From: Shewanella sp. Choline-02u-19
Lineage (GTDB): Bacteria; Pseudomonadota; Gammaproteobacteria; Enterobacterales; Shewanellaceae
Direction: 5' to 3'
NCBI RefSeq assembly: GCF_002836205.1
Contig: NZ_PJBE01000013.1
Location: 2,170,001-2,234,000 of the forward strand
DNA: 64,000 nt
The translations under genes were made by a program, and so were the position numbers. Every line of letters begins with the position of its first letter. The first letter of the stretch is position 1. Under the pieces are notes generated by a model. It worked only from the letters and a program-made list of their open reading frames with translations. It was not told the DNA's origin and did not search any database. Positions 8,486 through 18,089 of this stretch are shown here, piece after piece.

Positions 8486-9322
8486 ATGAGCCTGCTTAAA
8501 ACTGAATGCCATATCAAGGTCACAGATCCCGAAATTGATGCGGTGAGTCTGCTGTCACAACAAACTGAACTCAGTAAACAGACAATAAAACAGGCAATGC
8601 AAAAAGGCGCTGTTTGGCTGACTCACGGTAAACAAACTAATCGCTTAAGACGCGCCAAAAAAGCGTTGAATCAAGGCGATGAGGTGCACCTCTATTACAA
8701 TCAAGCAGTGTTAGACGAACAAGTCGACGCGGCTGAGTTATTATTTGACGAAGGTCAATACAGTGTATGGTTTAAGCCATTTGGCATGCGCTGCCAAGGT
8801 TCTAAGTGGAGCGACCATAGCACGATTAATCGCTTTGCCGAGACTCACCTAGAGCCTGCTCGTAGCGCCTATATTATCCATAGGCTCGATCTTGCTGCAA
8901 CTGGGCTTATCGTATTGGGCCACAGTAAAAAGATCACTGCGGCCATTGCTAAGTTATTTGAAACACGCGCATTAGATAAATATTATCAGGTGATCGTAGA
9001 GGGCGAGTTTTCTGCCGCAAAGGTCACTATCGACAGCGAAGTTGATGGTAAGTCGGCGCTGTCATACGCCCACCGACTTGAATACAACGCCGAGCTAAAT
9101 CAATCTAAAGTACAGGTGAAGATTGAGTCTGGCCGAAAACACCAAATACGGGTGCATATGGCAAGTATCGGGCACCCGGTGGTGGGCGATAGATTACACG
9201 GCAATGGCAGTGAAGCGACGCCAAATTTACAGCTCACCTCATGCTATTTAAACTTTATCTGCCCTATCACTCAACAAGATAAAGTCTTTGAACTACCACA
9301 AGCTTATCGTCCGCACTTTTAA
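8486..9322 (+). CDS. RluA-family pseudouridine synthase
   Basis: A 278-residue enzyme that isomerises uridine to pseudouridine in RNA. The catalytic motif IHRLD lies at residues 131-135 (D135 the nucleophilic aspartate), followed by AATGLIVLG; KYYQVIVEG and GRKHQIRVHMA are further family motifs. Residues 1-75 look like an S4 RNA-binding domain (QAMQKGAVW, LNQGDEVHLYY). The RNA target cannot be told; it is one of the shorter RluA/RluC/RluD-type paralogues. It is monocistronic, with a strong hairpin just after the stop. Confidence 0.88.
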   Translation: MSLLKTECHIKVTDPEIDAVSLLSQQTELSKQTIKQAMQKGAVWLTHGKQTNRLRRAKKALNQGDEVHLYYNQAVLDEQVDAAELLFDEGQYSVWFKPFGMRCQGSKWSDHSTINRFAETHLEPARSAYIIHRLDLAATGLIVLGHSKKITAAIAKLFETRALDKYYQVIVEGEFSAAKVTIDSEVDGKSALSYAHRLEYNAELNQSKVQVKIESGRKHQIRVHMASIGHPVVGDRLHGNGSEATPNLQLTSCYLNFICPITQQDKVFELPQAYRPHF

Positions 9323-9340
9323 GTTGACTATAGAGACAAA

Positions 9341-9371
9341 AAAGCCACGTTCTATTTTAGAAAGTGGCTTT
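9341..9371. terminator. Bidirectional terminator between pseudouridine synthase and cytochrome b561 genes
   Basis: Arms AAAGCCAC (9341-9348) and GTGGCTTT (9364-9371), with further pairing possible in the 15-base loop. It has A-runs before and T-runs after, so it can serve both converging genes. Confidence 0.8.
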
Positions 9372-9438
9372 AATCATTAACACTAAAGTCGTTCTAAGTC
9401 TGTACGATTTTAATCAGTACCGTCTCAATGATTATTGT

Positions 9439-10188
9439 TTAATCAGTACTGTCTTCGCACTTACCCGCGATTCTTTTCTTGCCAGAAAACATCGCTGAAA
9501 TAATACCTGGTTGATGACGTACTTCAGCCAATACAACACCGATGATATGCATCAATATAAGCAACATTAATAGATAAACACTATAGAGATGAATGTCGCC
9601 AGCAAGACTCTTATAAGGCTTCATACTGGCTTTTTTATCGAGATTCACTCCAGTATCGTCATAGGCTTTTATGGTGGTAGGATCGACGTTATCAGCGGCG
9701 ATGTAACGAGTAACCACTCCCGCAAAAGGCGGATAATAGATGTCGGTTCCCGCACGCATCAACCCCGTCGTCATAATCACCACCAGCAGAGTCATTATTG
9801 CTACAACAGCGAACTTTCCGATAGGATTATGCCCTATATATTGCGGATTTTCGCCTTTACTCAAACGGTGTCTATAGGCAGTTACATCACTTATTTTGGG
9901 ACGCATTGTGGAAAATTTAGCAAATCCAGTGCCGACAACGCCCCACACTAACCTGATGATCAAATTAACGGCAAACATATAGCCAATAATGGTGTGTAAC
10001 TCTTTAAGTTTAATCTTTGCAGCCAAACCACTGATCCCAAGTTCAGACTTAAATAGCATAATTAAACCGACAAACATTAATGCTGTGATTAGCACGACAT
10101 TGACCCAATGAAAAACACGCACAGGTTTATCCCAAACTTGGTGTTCAACCAATTCATTGGCTACTTTATTATTCATTTTATTACTCAT
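9439..10188 (-). CDS. Cytochrome b561-type membrane protein
   Basis: A 249-residue inner-membrane dihaem cytochrome of the Ni/Fe-hydrogenase b-subunit/cytochrome b561 family. It has four hydrophobic helices (about 30-48, 66-88, 122-142, 195-220) with histidines in the usual places (H27, H65 and a pair in the last helix region) for two haems. The opening VWDKPVRVFHWVNV is typical. Such proteins pass electrons between quinone and a periplasmic partner, often a small c-type cytochrome; none is encoded next to it. AGGAA precedes the ATG at 10188. It is divergent from an iron-siderophore receptor with a Fur-box-like site in between, so shared iron control is possible. Confidence 0.85.
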   Translation of the reverse strand: MSNKMNNKVANELVEHQVWDKPVRVFHWVNVVLITALMFVGLIMLFKSELGISGLAAKIKLKELHTIIGYMFAVNLIIRLVWGVVGTGFAKFSTMRPKISDVTAYRHRLSKGENPQYIGHNPIGKFAVVAIMTLLVVIMTTGLMRAGTDIYYPPFAGVVTRYIAADNVDPTTIKAYDDTGVNLDKKASMKPYKSLAGDIHLYSVYLLMLLILMHIIGVVLAEVRHQPGIISAMFSGKKRIAGKCEDSTD

Positions 10189-10553
10189 ACGGTATTCCTA
10201 ACGCCCTAACATTGCTGAGTTGTCATAAAGGTAATTGATGACCTAAAGTACAAACGCCCGTTAAAGCCACCATTTTAGTTATATTATTGCTAGCAACTTG
10301 GAACAACGCTGCTATCAAACTGCTACTAGAAAAAACCAGTATAAACTGTCAGGTTTAAGTTTCAGTTAATATTCATTAATATTCAACAGAACGTTTTCGC
10401 TCAATGCTGTTCAAGCAAACCTAGCCACAGCCCCCGCCACGGTTGGCCTTACGCCAATAAACATCTTTAACATTAAATAATACCCCGAGTGACAGGCTTC
10501 ACAATAATTATCATCAGCCCGTTCAAGTGCTTACTTAATAATCAAATGTGTTT

Positions 10554-10572
10554 GATATTGATAGCCATTCTC
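10554..10572. promoter_or_regulatory. Fur box upstream of the TonB-dependent receptor
   Basis: GATATTGATAGCCATTCTC matches 15 of 19 positions of the palindromic Fur consensus GATAATGATAATCATTATC. It lies 138 bases before the receptor start, in the 520-base spacer between the receptor and the cytochrome b561 gene. The rest of that spacer (10189-10709) holds no gene. Confidence 0.6.
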
Positions 10573-10709
10573 ATTACCATCCATGCCTAATTGAGAATCT
10601 TACACAACATAACCAAATTAACTCTAACCTGCGCTTAACATTTGATACGGAATATCGGGATTGGCTTACGTAAGAGCTGTCATCGCAAAGAGCTATAAAG
10701 GCTGATCAT

Positions 10710-12782
10710 ATGAATACCCAAGTAAAGCTAATTACCGCACTTATTGCTGGCATTTTGCACTCCGGCGCTGCGATGGCAACGACCGTAGATGATGCCAACA
10801 TAGAAGTCATCACCGTGATGGGTCACCAACAGCATTACAAAACCGATCAAGCTCATGGGGCCATGCGCTCAGATGTGTCATTACTAGACACGCCCCAGTC
10901 AGTGGTGGTTATTCCTAAAGAGATAATGGATGATCAATTAGTACGCACATTAGGTGATGCCCTTAAAAATGATGCCAGTGTGTCAATTGGTCGCGTAACC
11001 ACAGATAGAGAACGCTTTAGCTTGCGTGGTTTTAGTTTGGATGAAAGCACCAACCTGCTTAAAGATGGCCACCAGCACTTTTCTAAGTACAGATTACCGA
11101 TGGCATTAGTTGAAAATGTAGAAGTGCTAAAAGGCCCATCGAGCCTACTCTACGGACAATCAACACCTGGTGGTCTAGTCAATTTAGTGACTAAAAAGCC
11201 CACTTATGATTCATTCTTAACCATCGGTCTTAAGGGCGATGAGAATGGCTCTATTCGGGGATCACTCGATGCTGGTGGCAGCTTAAATGAAGAGCAAACT
11301 ATTCGTTATCGCGCCGTACTTGAGAAAGAGCAAAATAAAAACTGGCGTGAATACCAAGATGGAGACGCGGCAGAAAGTGACTTCCTAGTGGGTAGTTTGA
11401 TGACCGATTTTGATATCGGCGACAATCTAACCCTCTCTTTGCACTATGACAAATCAGATGAACTGGCGGGCCAAGACAGCGGTGCCTTAATTGACGATAA
11501 TGGTGATGTTGTCGGCGGCGAGGAGATGATTTGGGACATGCCTTGGACCAAGATTGATGCTCAAAGCGAAAACTATGGGGCCGATATTAGCTATCAGCTC
11601 TCCGATGATTGGGAGCTCGCGGCAGGTTATAACAAACAACACAACGAACGTGAGCGTTGGGAAAGTAAACCACAGACCGGCAGTTATGAGCCTGACACCG
11701 GCAGCTATGAAAACAATCCTTACAACAAGCTTGAAGATTGGCAACAACAAGCGTTTTACTTCGATGTTGTCGGTTCAATTGAGCTAGCGGGAATGCAGCA
11801 TGATCTACTTTTCGGCGGCAACTATGTTGATCACCAATACAGCTCGCTAAAAGTTAAAGGCGATAATTTCGATGCTAACATCGGCACTGGGTTAACCGTT
11901 CCTCAGCAAGACCTAGATTATGCTGATGCCAAAGCCTCTAGCGAAGAATACCAATACTATGGCGTGTTTGCTCAAGATTTAATTTCACTTAATGATGAGT
12001 GGCAAGTGTTATTAGGTGTGCGCTACGACCAACAAGATAAAACAGATGCTGACAATAGTTCAGCATTACCAAAGTTCGGTGTCATTTATCATCCAGTCGA
12101 TAATGCGTCTATTTATGCCAACTACAGCGAGAGTTTTGAGCCACAGGGCAGCGTACTTGACGATGAAGATGGCAGTTATGGCTTAGAGCTCGATCCTATT
12201 AAAGGAAAAATGCTAGAGCTGGGGACTAAATGGGAGTTGCTGTCAGGTAAGATCCGCTTAAACGCTGCAGTGTTCAACATTGAACGTGAAAATATTCTTA
12301 TCAATGAAGGAACTCCAGATGATCCAATTACCACTCAAGGTGGTATGCAACGTCATAAAGGTTTCGAGTTTGGTGCCATGGGCCAAATAAACGATGACCT
12401 TTCTTTGATCACCTCGGTCATGTATCTCGATGCTGAATTTGAATCACGTGATAAATATAATGGTAACCGCCCTGAAGATGTCCCAGAGTGGACCGCCTCT
12501 ATTTGGGCTAAATATTCACTTAATGACAGAATGGCCGTTAACTTAGGCGCATTCTACGAGGGCGAACGCTTTGGCGATGCCGCTAATACCTTCGAGAAGG
12601 ATGCATATACTCGCATTGATACCGGCATTAGTTATGCTATTCCAGTGGCAGGCCAAGATCTACAGCTTAGAGTGAATATCGAAAACCTATTTGATACTGA
12701 CTACTTAGGTGGCGGTGAAAACGGTGAAGTGAACGTAGGTAAACCAAGAACAGTTAAATTTGGTATAAGCTACACTTTCTAA
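10710..12782 (+). CDS. TonB-dependent siderophore receptor
   Basis: A 690-residue outer-membrane ferric-siderophore transporter. A signal peptide (about 1-23, ending GAAMA) is followed by a TonB-box-like IEVITVMG (31-38). The plug domain has the family signatures DTPQSVVVIP, RGFSLDES, VEVLKGPSSLLYG and PGGLVNLVTKKP. The 22-stranded barrel ends in the terminal aromatic sequence FGISYTF needed for assembly. It belongs to the FhuA/FoxA-like siderophore branch; the ligand is unknown. No siderophore synthesis or ABC uptake gene is nearby, so it stands alone, probably under Fur control from 10554-10572. Confidence 0.92.
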   Translation: MNTQVKLITALIAGILHSGAAMATTVDDANIEVITVMGHQQHYKTDQAHGAMRSDVSLLDTPQSVVVIPKEIMDDQLVRTLGDALKNDASVSIGRVTTDRERFSLRGFSLDESTNLLKDGHQHFSKYRLPMALVENVEVLKGPSSLLYGQSTPGGLVNLVTKKPTYDSFLTIGLKGDENGSIRGSLDAGGSLNEEQTIRYRAVLEKEQNKNWREYQDGDAAESDFLVGSLMTDFDIGDNLTLSLHYDKSDELAGQDSGALIDDNGDVVGGEEMIWDMPWTKIDAQSENYGADISYQLSDDWELAAGYNKQHNERERWESKPQTGSYEPDTGSYENNPYNKLEDWQQQAFYFDVVGSIELAGMQHDLLFGGNYVDHQYSSLKVKGDNFDANIGTGLTVPQQDLDYADAKASSEEYQYYGVFAQDLISLNDEWQVLLGVRYDQQDKTDADNSSALPKFGVIYHPVDNASIYANYSESFEPQGSVLDDEDGSYGLELDPIKGKMLELGTKWELLSGKIRLNAAVFNIERENILINEGTPDDPITTQGGMQRHKGFEFGAMGQINDDLSLITSVMYLDAEFESRDKYNGNRPEDVPEWTASIWAKYSLNDRMAVNLGAFYEGERFGDAANTFEKDAYTRIDTGISYAIPVAGQDLQLRVNIENLFDTDYLGGGENGEVNVGKPRTVKFGISYTF

Positions 12783-12822
12783 CGCGGCACCTTAGCTTAA
12801 GACTGGCAATATGCCATTAAGC

Positions 12823-12854
12823 AAAAAAGCCTAGAGTCTTCTCTAGGCTTTTTT
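12823..12854. terminator. Strong bidirectional terminator after the TonB receptor
   Basis: A perfect 14-bp stem AAAAAAGCCTAGAG / CTCTAGGCTTTTTT with a 4-base loop, 40 bases after the receptor stop and before the converging GNAT gene. T-runs exist in both directions. Confidence 0.92.
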
Positions 12855-12958
12855 ATGCTTATCGCTTTATTACGTTATACGTTTATCGCCTGTTTGCTAG
12901 ATCAATAACCTCTATTAGAGCAGTCTTTGTTACATCACAAATGGCAGGTGACTGATGC

Positions 12959-13558
12959 TCACTTATGCTGATTATCCGCTAACGGCTTACACATCATACT
13001 GTAAGCCAGTGCTCTTCCATCAATTCTGAACATATCGGTTATTTCACCGCACTTAATAAAGTCACTGCGTTGGTAGAGTTTAATCGCGGCAAGGTTATTC
13101 GACAACACCCATAAATCGATATACTCAAGGCCAGTGTTTTGTAAGGTCCAACTCTCAATCGACTCAATAAGCTTGCGCCCAAGCCCCTTGCCTCTTACTG
13201 ATAAATCAACGCCCATGCCTAATAGCGCCCGATGTTCGGTATGAGACTCTGAGTGCGGTCGAATATCAATATGCCCAATAATCTTGCTCTCTTCTCCATC
13301 AACGGTCTCCCCCTCGACAACATTGCCCTGTACCTCAGAGAAAGCAAGTAGCATTCTACGCCAGCCACTCTGGCCTATTTCACGCTCAATACCCTCTGAA
13401 AAACGGCGCTTCATTGCATCCGTCATCTGCGACTCGGATTGGGCTCGAGATAAGGGCTGAAACACCGGAGAATCATCAACACCATTTTCTTGTAGTTGCC
13501 GATTAAGGTATTCAAAAAAGGCTGGCATATCATTCTGAGTGGCTAATCTTACTTCCAT
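12959..13558 (-). CDS. GNAT family N-acetyltransferase
   Basis: A 199-residue acetyltransferase. The acetyl-CoA pyrophosphate-binding motif A is seen as LSVRGKGLGRKLIES, and the C-terminal NNLAAIKLYQRSDFIKCG is the usual motif B ending. The N-terminal half (EVRLATQNDMPAFFEYLNRQ) is the standard GNAT opening with a longer acidic insertion. The substrate is unknown. It is the most distal of a minus-strand run of small accessory genes (12959-15559) with gaps of 30-200 bases. Confidence 0.85.
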   Translation of the reverse strand: MEVRLATQNDMPAFFEYLNRQLQENGVDDSPVFQPLSRAQSESQMTDAMKRRFSEGIEREIGQSGWRRMLLAFSEVQGNVVEGETVDGEESKIIGHIDIRPHSESHTEHRALLGMGVDLSVRGKGLGRKLIESIESWTLQNTGLEYIDLWVLSNNLAAIKLYQRSDFIKCGEITDMFRIDGRALAYSMMCKPLADNQHK

Positions 13559-13590
13559 TTAAATCATTCCTTTTTTCGCGTTAATCTGCA

Positions 13591-13998
13591 TTAGCTGCGG
13601 CTGGGCTCAAACGCCTGGTACCTTGGTAGGTTAGCATCTAAATCTTCCCAATTTGCTTTTGACGTCACAAAATTGTGGGATAACGGCCGTTCTATAATAT
13701 CAGAATCAAGTAAGCCAAGACGGACTCTAATACGGCTAGGGTCTTGTTCATTTGAACTGTAGATTGGTGAACCACATCGACTGCAAAAATGGCGATGACG
13801 ACCAGGCTTAAAAGAGAAAGTAGTGAGCAGACTCTCACCCGTTAAAATAGTAAATGCATTGCTCTGTACAAAACCATTGGTCGCAAACGCTGTGCCACTG
13901 TTTTTACGACATAACGAGCAATGACAATGAATGATGTCGGTAATACTACCCACTATTTGTACTTTAATTTCGCCACATAAGCACTGTCCTGCGTACAT
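13591..13998 (-). CDS. GFA family zinc-binding protein (CENP-V/GFA domain)
   Basis: A 135-residue cytoplasmic protein of the glutathione-dependent formaldehyde-activating (GFA) fold. Zinc ligands are visible as CLC (C6, C8), CHCSLC (C24, C26, C29) and CSRC (C71, C74). Some family members act on S-hydroxymethylglutathione, but most, like this, have no proven activity. A second GFA gene lies at 24226-24630. The GNAT gene follows after 32 bases, so they may share a transcript. Confidence 0.88.
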   Translation of the reverse strand: MYAGQCLCGEIKVQIVGSITDIIHCHCSLCRKNSGTAFATNGFVQSNAFTILTGESLLTTFSFKPGRHRHFCSRCGSPIYSSNEQDPSRIRVRLGLLDSDIIERPLSHNFVTSKANWEDLDANLPRYQAFEPSRS

Positions 13999-14200
13999 AT
14001 CAGTTTGCTCCTTTGACTATTCTTTTGTGGTTATTATTCGATTGCTGTTGTTGAGTTCTAGCGACTACCACTTCATCGTCAGCCCTATCATTACCGCACA
14101 AAAGACTCTAGACAGCTTTCGCAGCCCTCAGCTTGAACCGCTCTAAAAATCAGCTAACCTTAGCTCCGATTCTCTTCAGACACAAAACGACCTATTTCTT

Positions 14201-14842
14201 TTATTTTTCTTCAGCTGTATTCGCCAGTGCGCTTAGATCTGCGCCGACTATTGCAGATAAATGCACCGATATTCTCTCTATTGGCCAATCCCACCAAGCA
14301 ATCGCTAATAGCTGTTCAATAGTGCCCTGCTCGAATCGTTGTTTTATCACAATCGCAGGGTTCCCTCCTACCACACAATAAGGCGGCACGTCTTTCGTCA
14401 CTACTGACTTACTGGCTACAATTGCGCCATGTCCAATATTAACTCCCGGCATAATAGTGGCATCGTAGCCTATCCAGACATCATGGCCAATCTCGGTATT
14501 GCCTTTATAGGGGAGATCCCCTGCATTAGGCGTCACCTTTTCCCAGCCGTTACCAAAAATCTGAAATGGGTAGGTGGAGAAGCCATCCACCTTATGGTTG
14601 GCTCCGTTCATGATAAACTTTACATCTTTAGCTATCGCACAAAATTTACCTATGATGAGTTTGTCGCCGATAAAAGGAAAATGATATAAGACGTTTTTTT
14701 CGAAGTGCTCTGGCCCGTCCGGATCATCAAAATAGGTATAGTCACCAACAATGATATTGTCACTTTCGATGAAATTTTTTAGAAACCCTACCTGAGGAAA
14801 CCCCTCCATAGGCTCTTTATCATTTGGATTTGGACCAAACAT
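14201..14842 (-). CDS. Vat/CatB-type xenobiotic acetyltransferase
   Basis: A 213-residue left-handed beta-helix acetyltransferase of the Vat (streptogramin A) and CatB (chloramphenicol) family. Long stretches match the Vat pattern: VLYHFPFIGDKLIIGKFC, MNGANHKVDG with the catalytic histidine H83, DVWIGYDATIMPGVNIG and VVGGNPA. The first 25 residues (MFGPNPND-EPM) also resemble Vat proteins. The family acetylates antibiotics with acetyl-CoA; chromosomal copies in marine bacteria may have other natural substrates. No mobile-element feature is seen next to it, so it is probably intrinsic. Confidence 0.9.
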   Translation of the reverse strand: MFGPNPNDKEPMEGFPQVGFLKNFIESDNIIVGDYTYFDDPDGPEHFEKNVLYHFPFIGDKLIIGKFCAIAKDVKFIMNGANHKVDGFSTYPFQIFGNGWEKVTPNAGDLPYKGNTEIGHDVWIGYDATIMPGVNIGHGAIVASKSVVTKDVPPYCVVGGNPAIVIKQRFEQGTIEQLLAIAWWDWPIERISVHLSAIVGADLSALANTAEEK

Positions 14843-14893
14843 GGTGCCTCCTTCTACTGAGTATAATTTTATCGCTTACTTTCTAGCGTAAGA

Positions 14894-15559
14894 CTAATGT
14901 TCACCAAAAACAACGACCTCTTTTGAGTCTAACCACATTGGATATTTGGTCATGACTTTACTGAACATTCGACTCTGTAAATAAGTATTGAGCCACTGCC
15001 TGAGCTTTGGATAAGGTGATTGTAAATACCATTGGCGTTCAACTCGGGCAAACTGTCGAATAAAGGGCACTAGAGCTAAGTCTACAATAGTAGGCTTATC
15101 TGACATTAGATACTCTTGCTGACAGAGCCTTTGCTCAAGCTGAACAAGGTAGCTTTCACACGCTTCCCTATGCTCTGGCAATGTCGGTTCATGATAGCGT
15201 TTAGCGGCGCGGTAATGCTCTAAATGGCCTTTAAATTCATTATCAAATATCGCGATAATCCCAAGCATCTCATCAAGTACGTTCTGGTTTGCTTTGTCTA
15301 AAAAATCATCGGGATCACTTTGCTCAAATGCCCATAGCATCACCTCTAAGCTCTCTTCAATCACTTGACCATTCGAGGTCACCAAAACCGGTACCGTACC
15401 TTTTGGGGATACCTCTAGCATCTCTGCGGGTTTGTTGCTTAGCACTAAGTCGCGCAGTTGTACTTGCTGGCCGGATGCATAAATGGCCAATCTAGCGCGC
15501 ATCGCGTAGGGGCAATTTCTCAAGGAATACAGTACGGGTAATGCCATGATTTTGTTCAT
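14894..15559 (-). CDS. Glutathione S-transferase family protein
   Basis: A 221-residue protein with an N-terminal thioredoxin-like domain (YSLRNCPYAMRARLAI, with C16 as the possible active residue; SPKGTVPVL holds the conserved cis-proline; EESLEVMLW follows) and an all-helical C-terminal domain (PTIVDLALVPFIRQFARVE). It probably binds glutathione for conjugation or reductive chemistry. An alternative ATG lies four codons in. It is divergent from the U32 gene at 15672. Confidence 0.85.
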   Translation of the reverse strand: MNKIMALPVLYSLRNCPYAMRARLAIYASGQQVQLRDLVLSNKPAEMLEVSPKGTVPVLVTSNGQVIEESLEVMLWAFEQSDPDDFLDKANQNVLDEMLGIIAIFDNEFKGHLEHYRAAKRYHEPTLPEHREACESYLVQLEQRLCQQEYLMSDKPTIVDLALVPFIRQFARVERQWYLQSPYPKLRQWLNTYLQSRMFSKVMTKYPMWLDSKEVVVFGEH

Positions 15560-15671
15560 TGTTGCTCAATCAGCTCAATTATCAAATGCGAATAATTTAC
15601 TTTAACGATATTCATTCACAAAATATACGGGTAACATCCCCCCATTAAATTTCTGACAACAAGTTGTAACC

Positions 15672-17981
15672 ATGGATCCAAAGATTGAATTATTAGCACC
15701 AGGCGGAGATATCAATGCGATTAAAGCGGCAATTATTGCCGGAGCCGATGCTGTTTATTGTGGCTTAGACACCTTTAATGCGCGTAACCGTGCCGCTAAT
15801 ATTTCCTTTGAGGAACTTGTTGGGATCATTCGTTTAGCACACCAGTATCAATGTGAGATTTTTCTCACATTGAATATCGTGATTTTAGAAAACGAATTCA
15901 AAACACTAGCCAAACTACTCAGCAAGCTTGCCAACACCACATTAGACGGTGTGATAGTGCAAGATATTGGCATGTTCCAGCTAATTAAACAGCACTTTCC
16001 GACACTGGATGTGCATGCATCCACTCAGCTCACAACGCATAACCGCGGCCAGCTGCCTTTTCTAAAGAAATTGGGTGCATCAAGGGTTAACCTCTCTAGA
16101 GAGCTTAACCTGCGGGAAATCACCGAGCTGACAGCCACTGGCCGAGAACATGACATTACCACCGAGGTGTTTGTTCATGGCTCACTGTGCATCGCTTTCT
16201 CAGGCTTATGTTATTCCACTTCCGCCAGCGTCGGTAACTCCGGCAATCGTGGCCGTTGTAGCCAAGCTTGCCGTGAAGAGTATGAAACCACTGAGACGGG
16301 TCATAACTTCCCGCTCAACATTAAAGACAATTCAGCTTTCTTTGACCTACCTGCGCTGATTGAAGCCGGCGTACATTCGTTTAAGGTTGAAGGCCGTATT
16401 AAAGGCGCCAGCTACGTTCATACTGTCATTGATAGCTTCCGAAAACAGATTGATGGCTACCTCAAAACCGGTGAGTTGCTGGAAGATGGCGAGCGCTTAT
16501 ATAAAGTGTTTAACCGCGATCTCACCAACTCATTCTTAAAGGGTGACTTGAACCAATCGATGTTTATCGACAATCCACGTGATAACTCGAAAAACCATCT
16601 CAAAGACAAGCTGACTCAAAACGGTAGCCAGTCTATTTCAGTGGTACAAATTCACGATGCAGAGCAAGCGCTGCAAGTCGAAAAGAGTCAAATTCAAGCC
16701 AGTGTAGATGATAAGATTAAGCACCTGACGATTGATAAGTTGCCACTCACTCTGGCATTTTCGGGTCAGCTAGATACCCCACTATCGATTAAGGTGACTA
16801 GTCTCGATTTCGTTGTCGGTAAAACCGAGCTTGAGCCACGTTCATTTGTGCTGCATTCACGCAGTTTACTGACTAAAAGCGACGATGCCTGTATTGACCT
16901 TGGCGCCATTGAAAAACGCTTTAAGAGTCTCAACAATGCAGAATTCGCACTCAAGCCAATAGTAATTGATGACTTAGCCACAGGGTTAAGTATTCCCTTT
17001 AAAGAGCTCACTACCCTTAAAAAACAGCTGCTGTTAACACTCAACCATGGTACGCCGGTATTGCCTGCTGTTGAGCTGCCTAAGCTCACTAAGCACCCAA
17101 AACCGCTCAAGCGTGATGGCAGCGAGAGTCTACGGGCTGAGTTATCTATTTTGATCTGTGATGAGGCCGATGTGGCATTAGCAGATAACACTGATGCCGA
17201 TATCTATTTCAAGCTGCCTGACGCCTATAAGCGTGGCTGCACTCAGTATGTGAGTTTTCTGCAGCAAAACCCGCGCTTGATCCCCTGGTTCCCATCGGTA
17301 TTAATCGGTAAAGACTATGATGTGGCCTTAAACATTTTAGAGCAGGTGAAACCTGAGCTGATTGTGACCAACAATACCGGTATTGCACATCGTGCCTTTG
17401 AACTCGGCATCAAGTGGATTGCAGGACCATTTTTAAACACCACCAACTCTTATGCACTATTGGCGATGCAGGAGCAGTTTGACTGCCACGGCGCCTTTAT
17501 CTCAAATGAGATAAACCAGCAGCAGATCAAGCATATTGCTAGGCCTAAGAACTTCAAGATGTTTTACAGCATCTATCACCCCATCTTGCTGATGGCCAGC
17601 AGACAGTGCTTCTTCCAGCAAAGTGTCGGTTGTGAAAAACCGCGTATCGATAACGGCTGTATGCTGTCTTGCGACAAATCAACTAGCATCACCAATCTTA
17701 AAGGTGACGAGTTTGCCATTGATAAGCAAAAAGCAGGCTACCCAAGTATTTATAATCAAGATCAATTCTTAAATACTGAGATCATTGACGATCTCGCCAA
17801 TCTGTTTGATGGCTTTATGATTGATCTAACCAACATTGGCGCCGGTGATAAGCCCTCACCTGATAAAGCATTGTTAATCAAACAGTTCGAGCAGCTCCTC
17901 GATGGCCAATCGGCAGCGGTTGCTACGCTCGACAACATGGTGCCACAATCGACTGTACTGCAATATCACAACGGTTTATAA
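15672..17981 (+). CDS. rlhA: U32 family protein, RlhA-like (23S rRNA hydroxylation)
   Basis: A 769-residue protein of the U32 'peptidase' family. The opening IELLAPGGDINAIKAAI, the central VFVHGSLCIAFSGLCYS with GRCSQACREEY, and FKVEGRIKGASYV are family hallmarks, including conserved cysteines. The closest family I can name is RlhA (E. coli YdcP, about 650 residues), which forms 5-hydroxycytidine in 23S rRNA with prephenate as a cofactor. Further cysteines at CMLSC near the end are consistent with a metal site. The extra length lies in the C-terminal third. The gene name is an assignment by resemblance; another U32 role is possible. Confidence 0.7.
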   Translation: MDPKIELLAPGGDINAIKAAIIAGADAVYCGLDTFNARNRAANISFEELVGIIRLAHQYQCEIFLTLNIVILENEFKTLAKLLSKLANTTLDGVIVQDIGMFQLIKQHFPTLDVHASTQLTTHNRGQLPFLKKLGASRVNLSRELNLREITELTATGREHDITTEVFVHGSLCIAFSGLCYSTSASVGNSGNRGRCSQACREEYETTETGHNFPLNIKDNSAFFDLPALIEAGVHSFKVEGRIKGASYVHTVIDSFRKQIDGYLKTGELLEDGERLYKVFNRDLTNSFLKGDLNQSMFIDNPRDNSKNHLKDKLTQNGSQSISVVQIHDAEQALQVEKSQIQASVDDKIKHLTIDKLPLTLAFSGQLDTPLSIKVTSLDFVVGKTELEPRSFVLHSRSLLTKSDDACIDLGAIEKRFKSLNNAEFALKPIVIDDLATGLSIPFKELTTLKKQLLLTLNHGTPVLPAVELPKLTKHPKPLKRDGSESLRAELSILICDEADVALADNTDADIYFKLPDAYKRGCTQYVSFLQQNPRLIPWFPSVLIGKDYDVALNILEQVKPELIVTNNTGIAHRAFELGIKWIAGPFLNTTNSYALLAMQEQFDCHGAFISNEINQQQIKHIARPKNFKMFYSIYHPILLMASRQCFFQQSVGCEKPRIDNGCMLSCDKSTSITNLKGDEFAIDKQKAGYPSIYNQDQFLNTEIIDDLANLFDGFMIDLTNIGAGDKPSPDKALLIKQFEQLLDGQSAAVATLDNMVPQSTVLQYHNGL

Positions 17982-17991
17982 ACAGTCGCAT

Positions 17992-18034
17992 TAATCTAAT
18001 AACGTCAGAAGAGTCACTGGACGTTATTAGATTA
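17992..18034. repeat. Perfect 15-bp inverted repeat after the U32 gene
   Basis: TAATCTAATAACGTC (17992-18006) and GACGTTATTAGATTA (18020-18034) are exact complements around a 13-base loop, starting 10 bases after the stop of the U32 gene. There is no T-run after it, so it is not a classic terminator; it may protect the 3' end or be a protein site. Confidence 0.75.
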
Positions 18035-18089
18035 GAGAACACGATTAAATTAGGTAGATTAAACGCACAATTATATAAAGCGCTATACC

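Noticed and set aside
13931..14146. 71-codon plus-strand frame between the GFA and Vat genes
   Set aside because: It starts inside the GFA gene on the other strand and has no domain; a shadow with a random tail.
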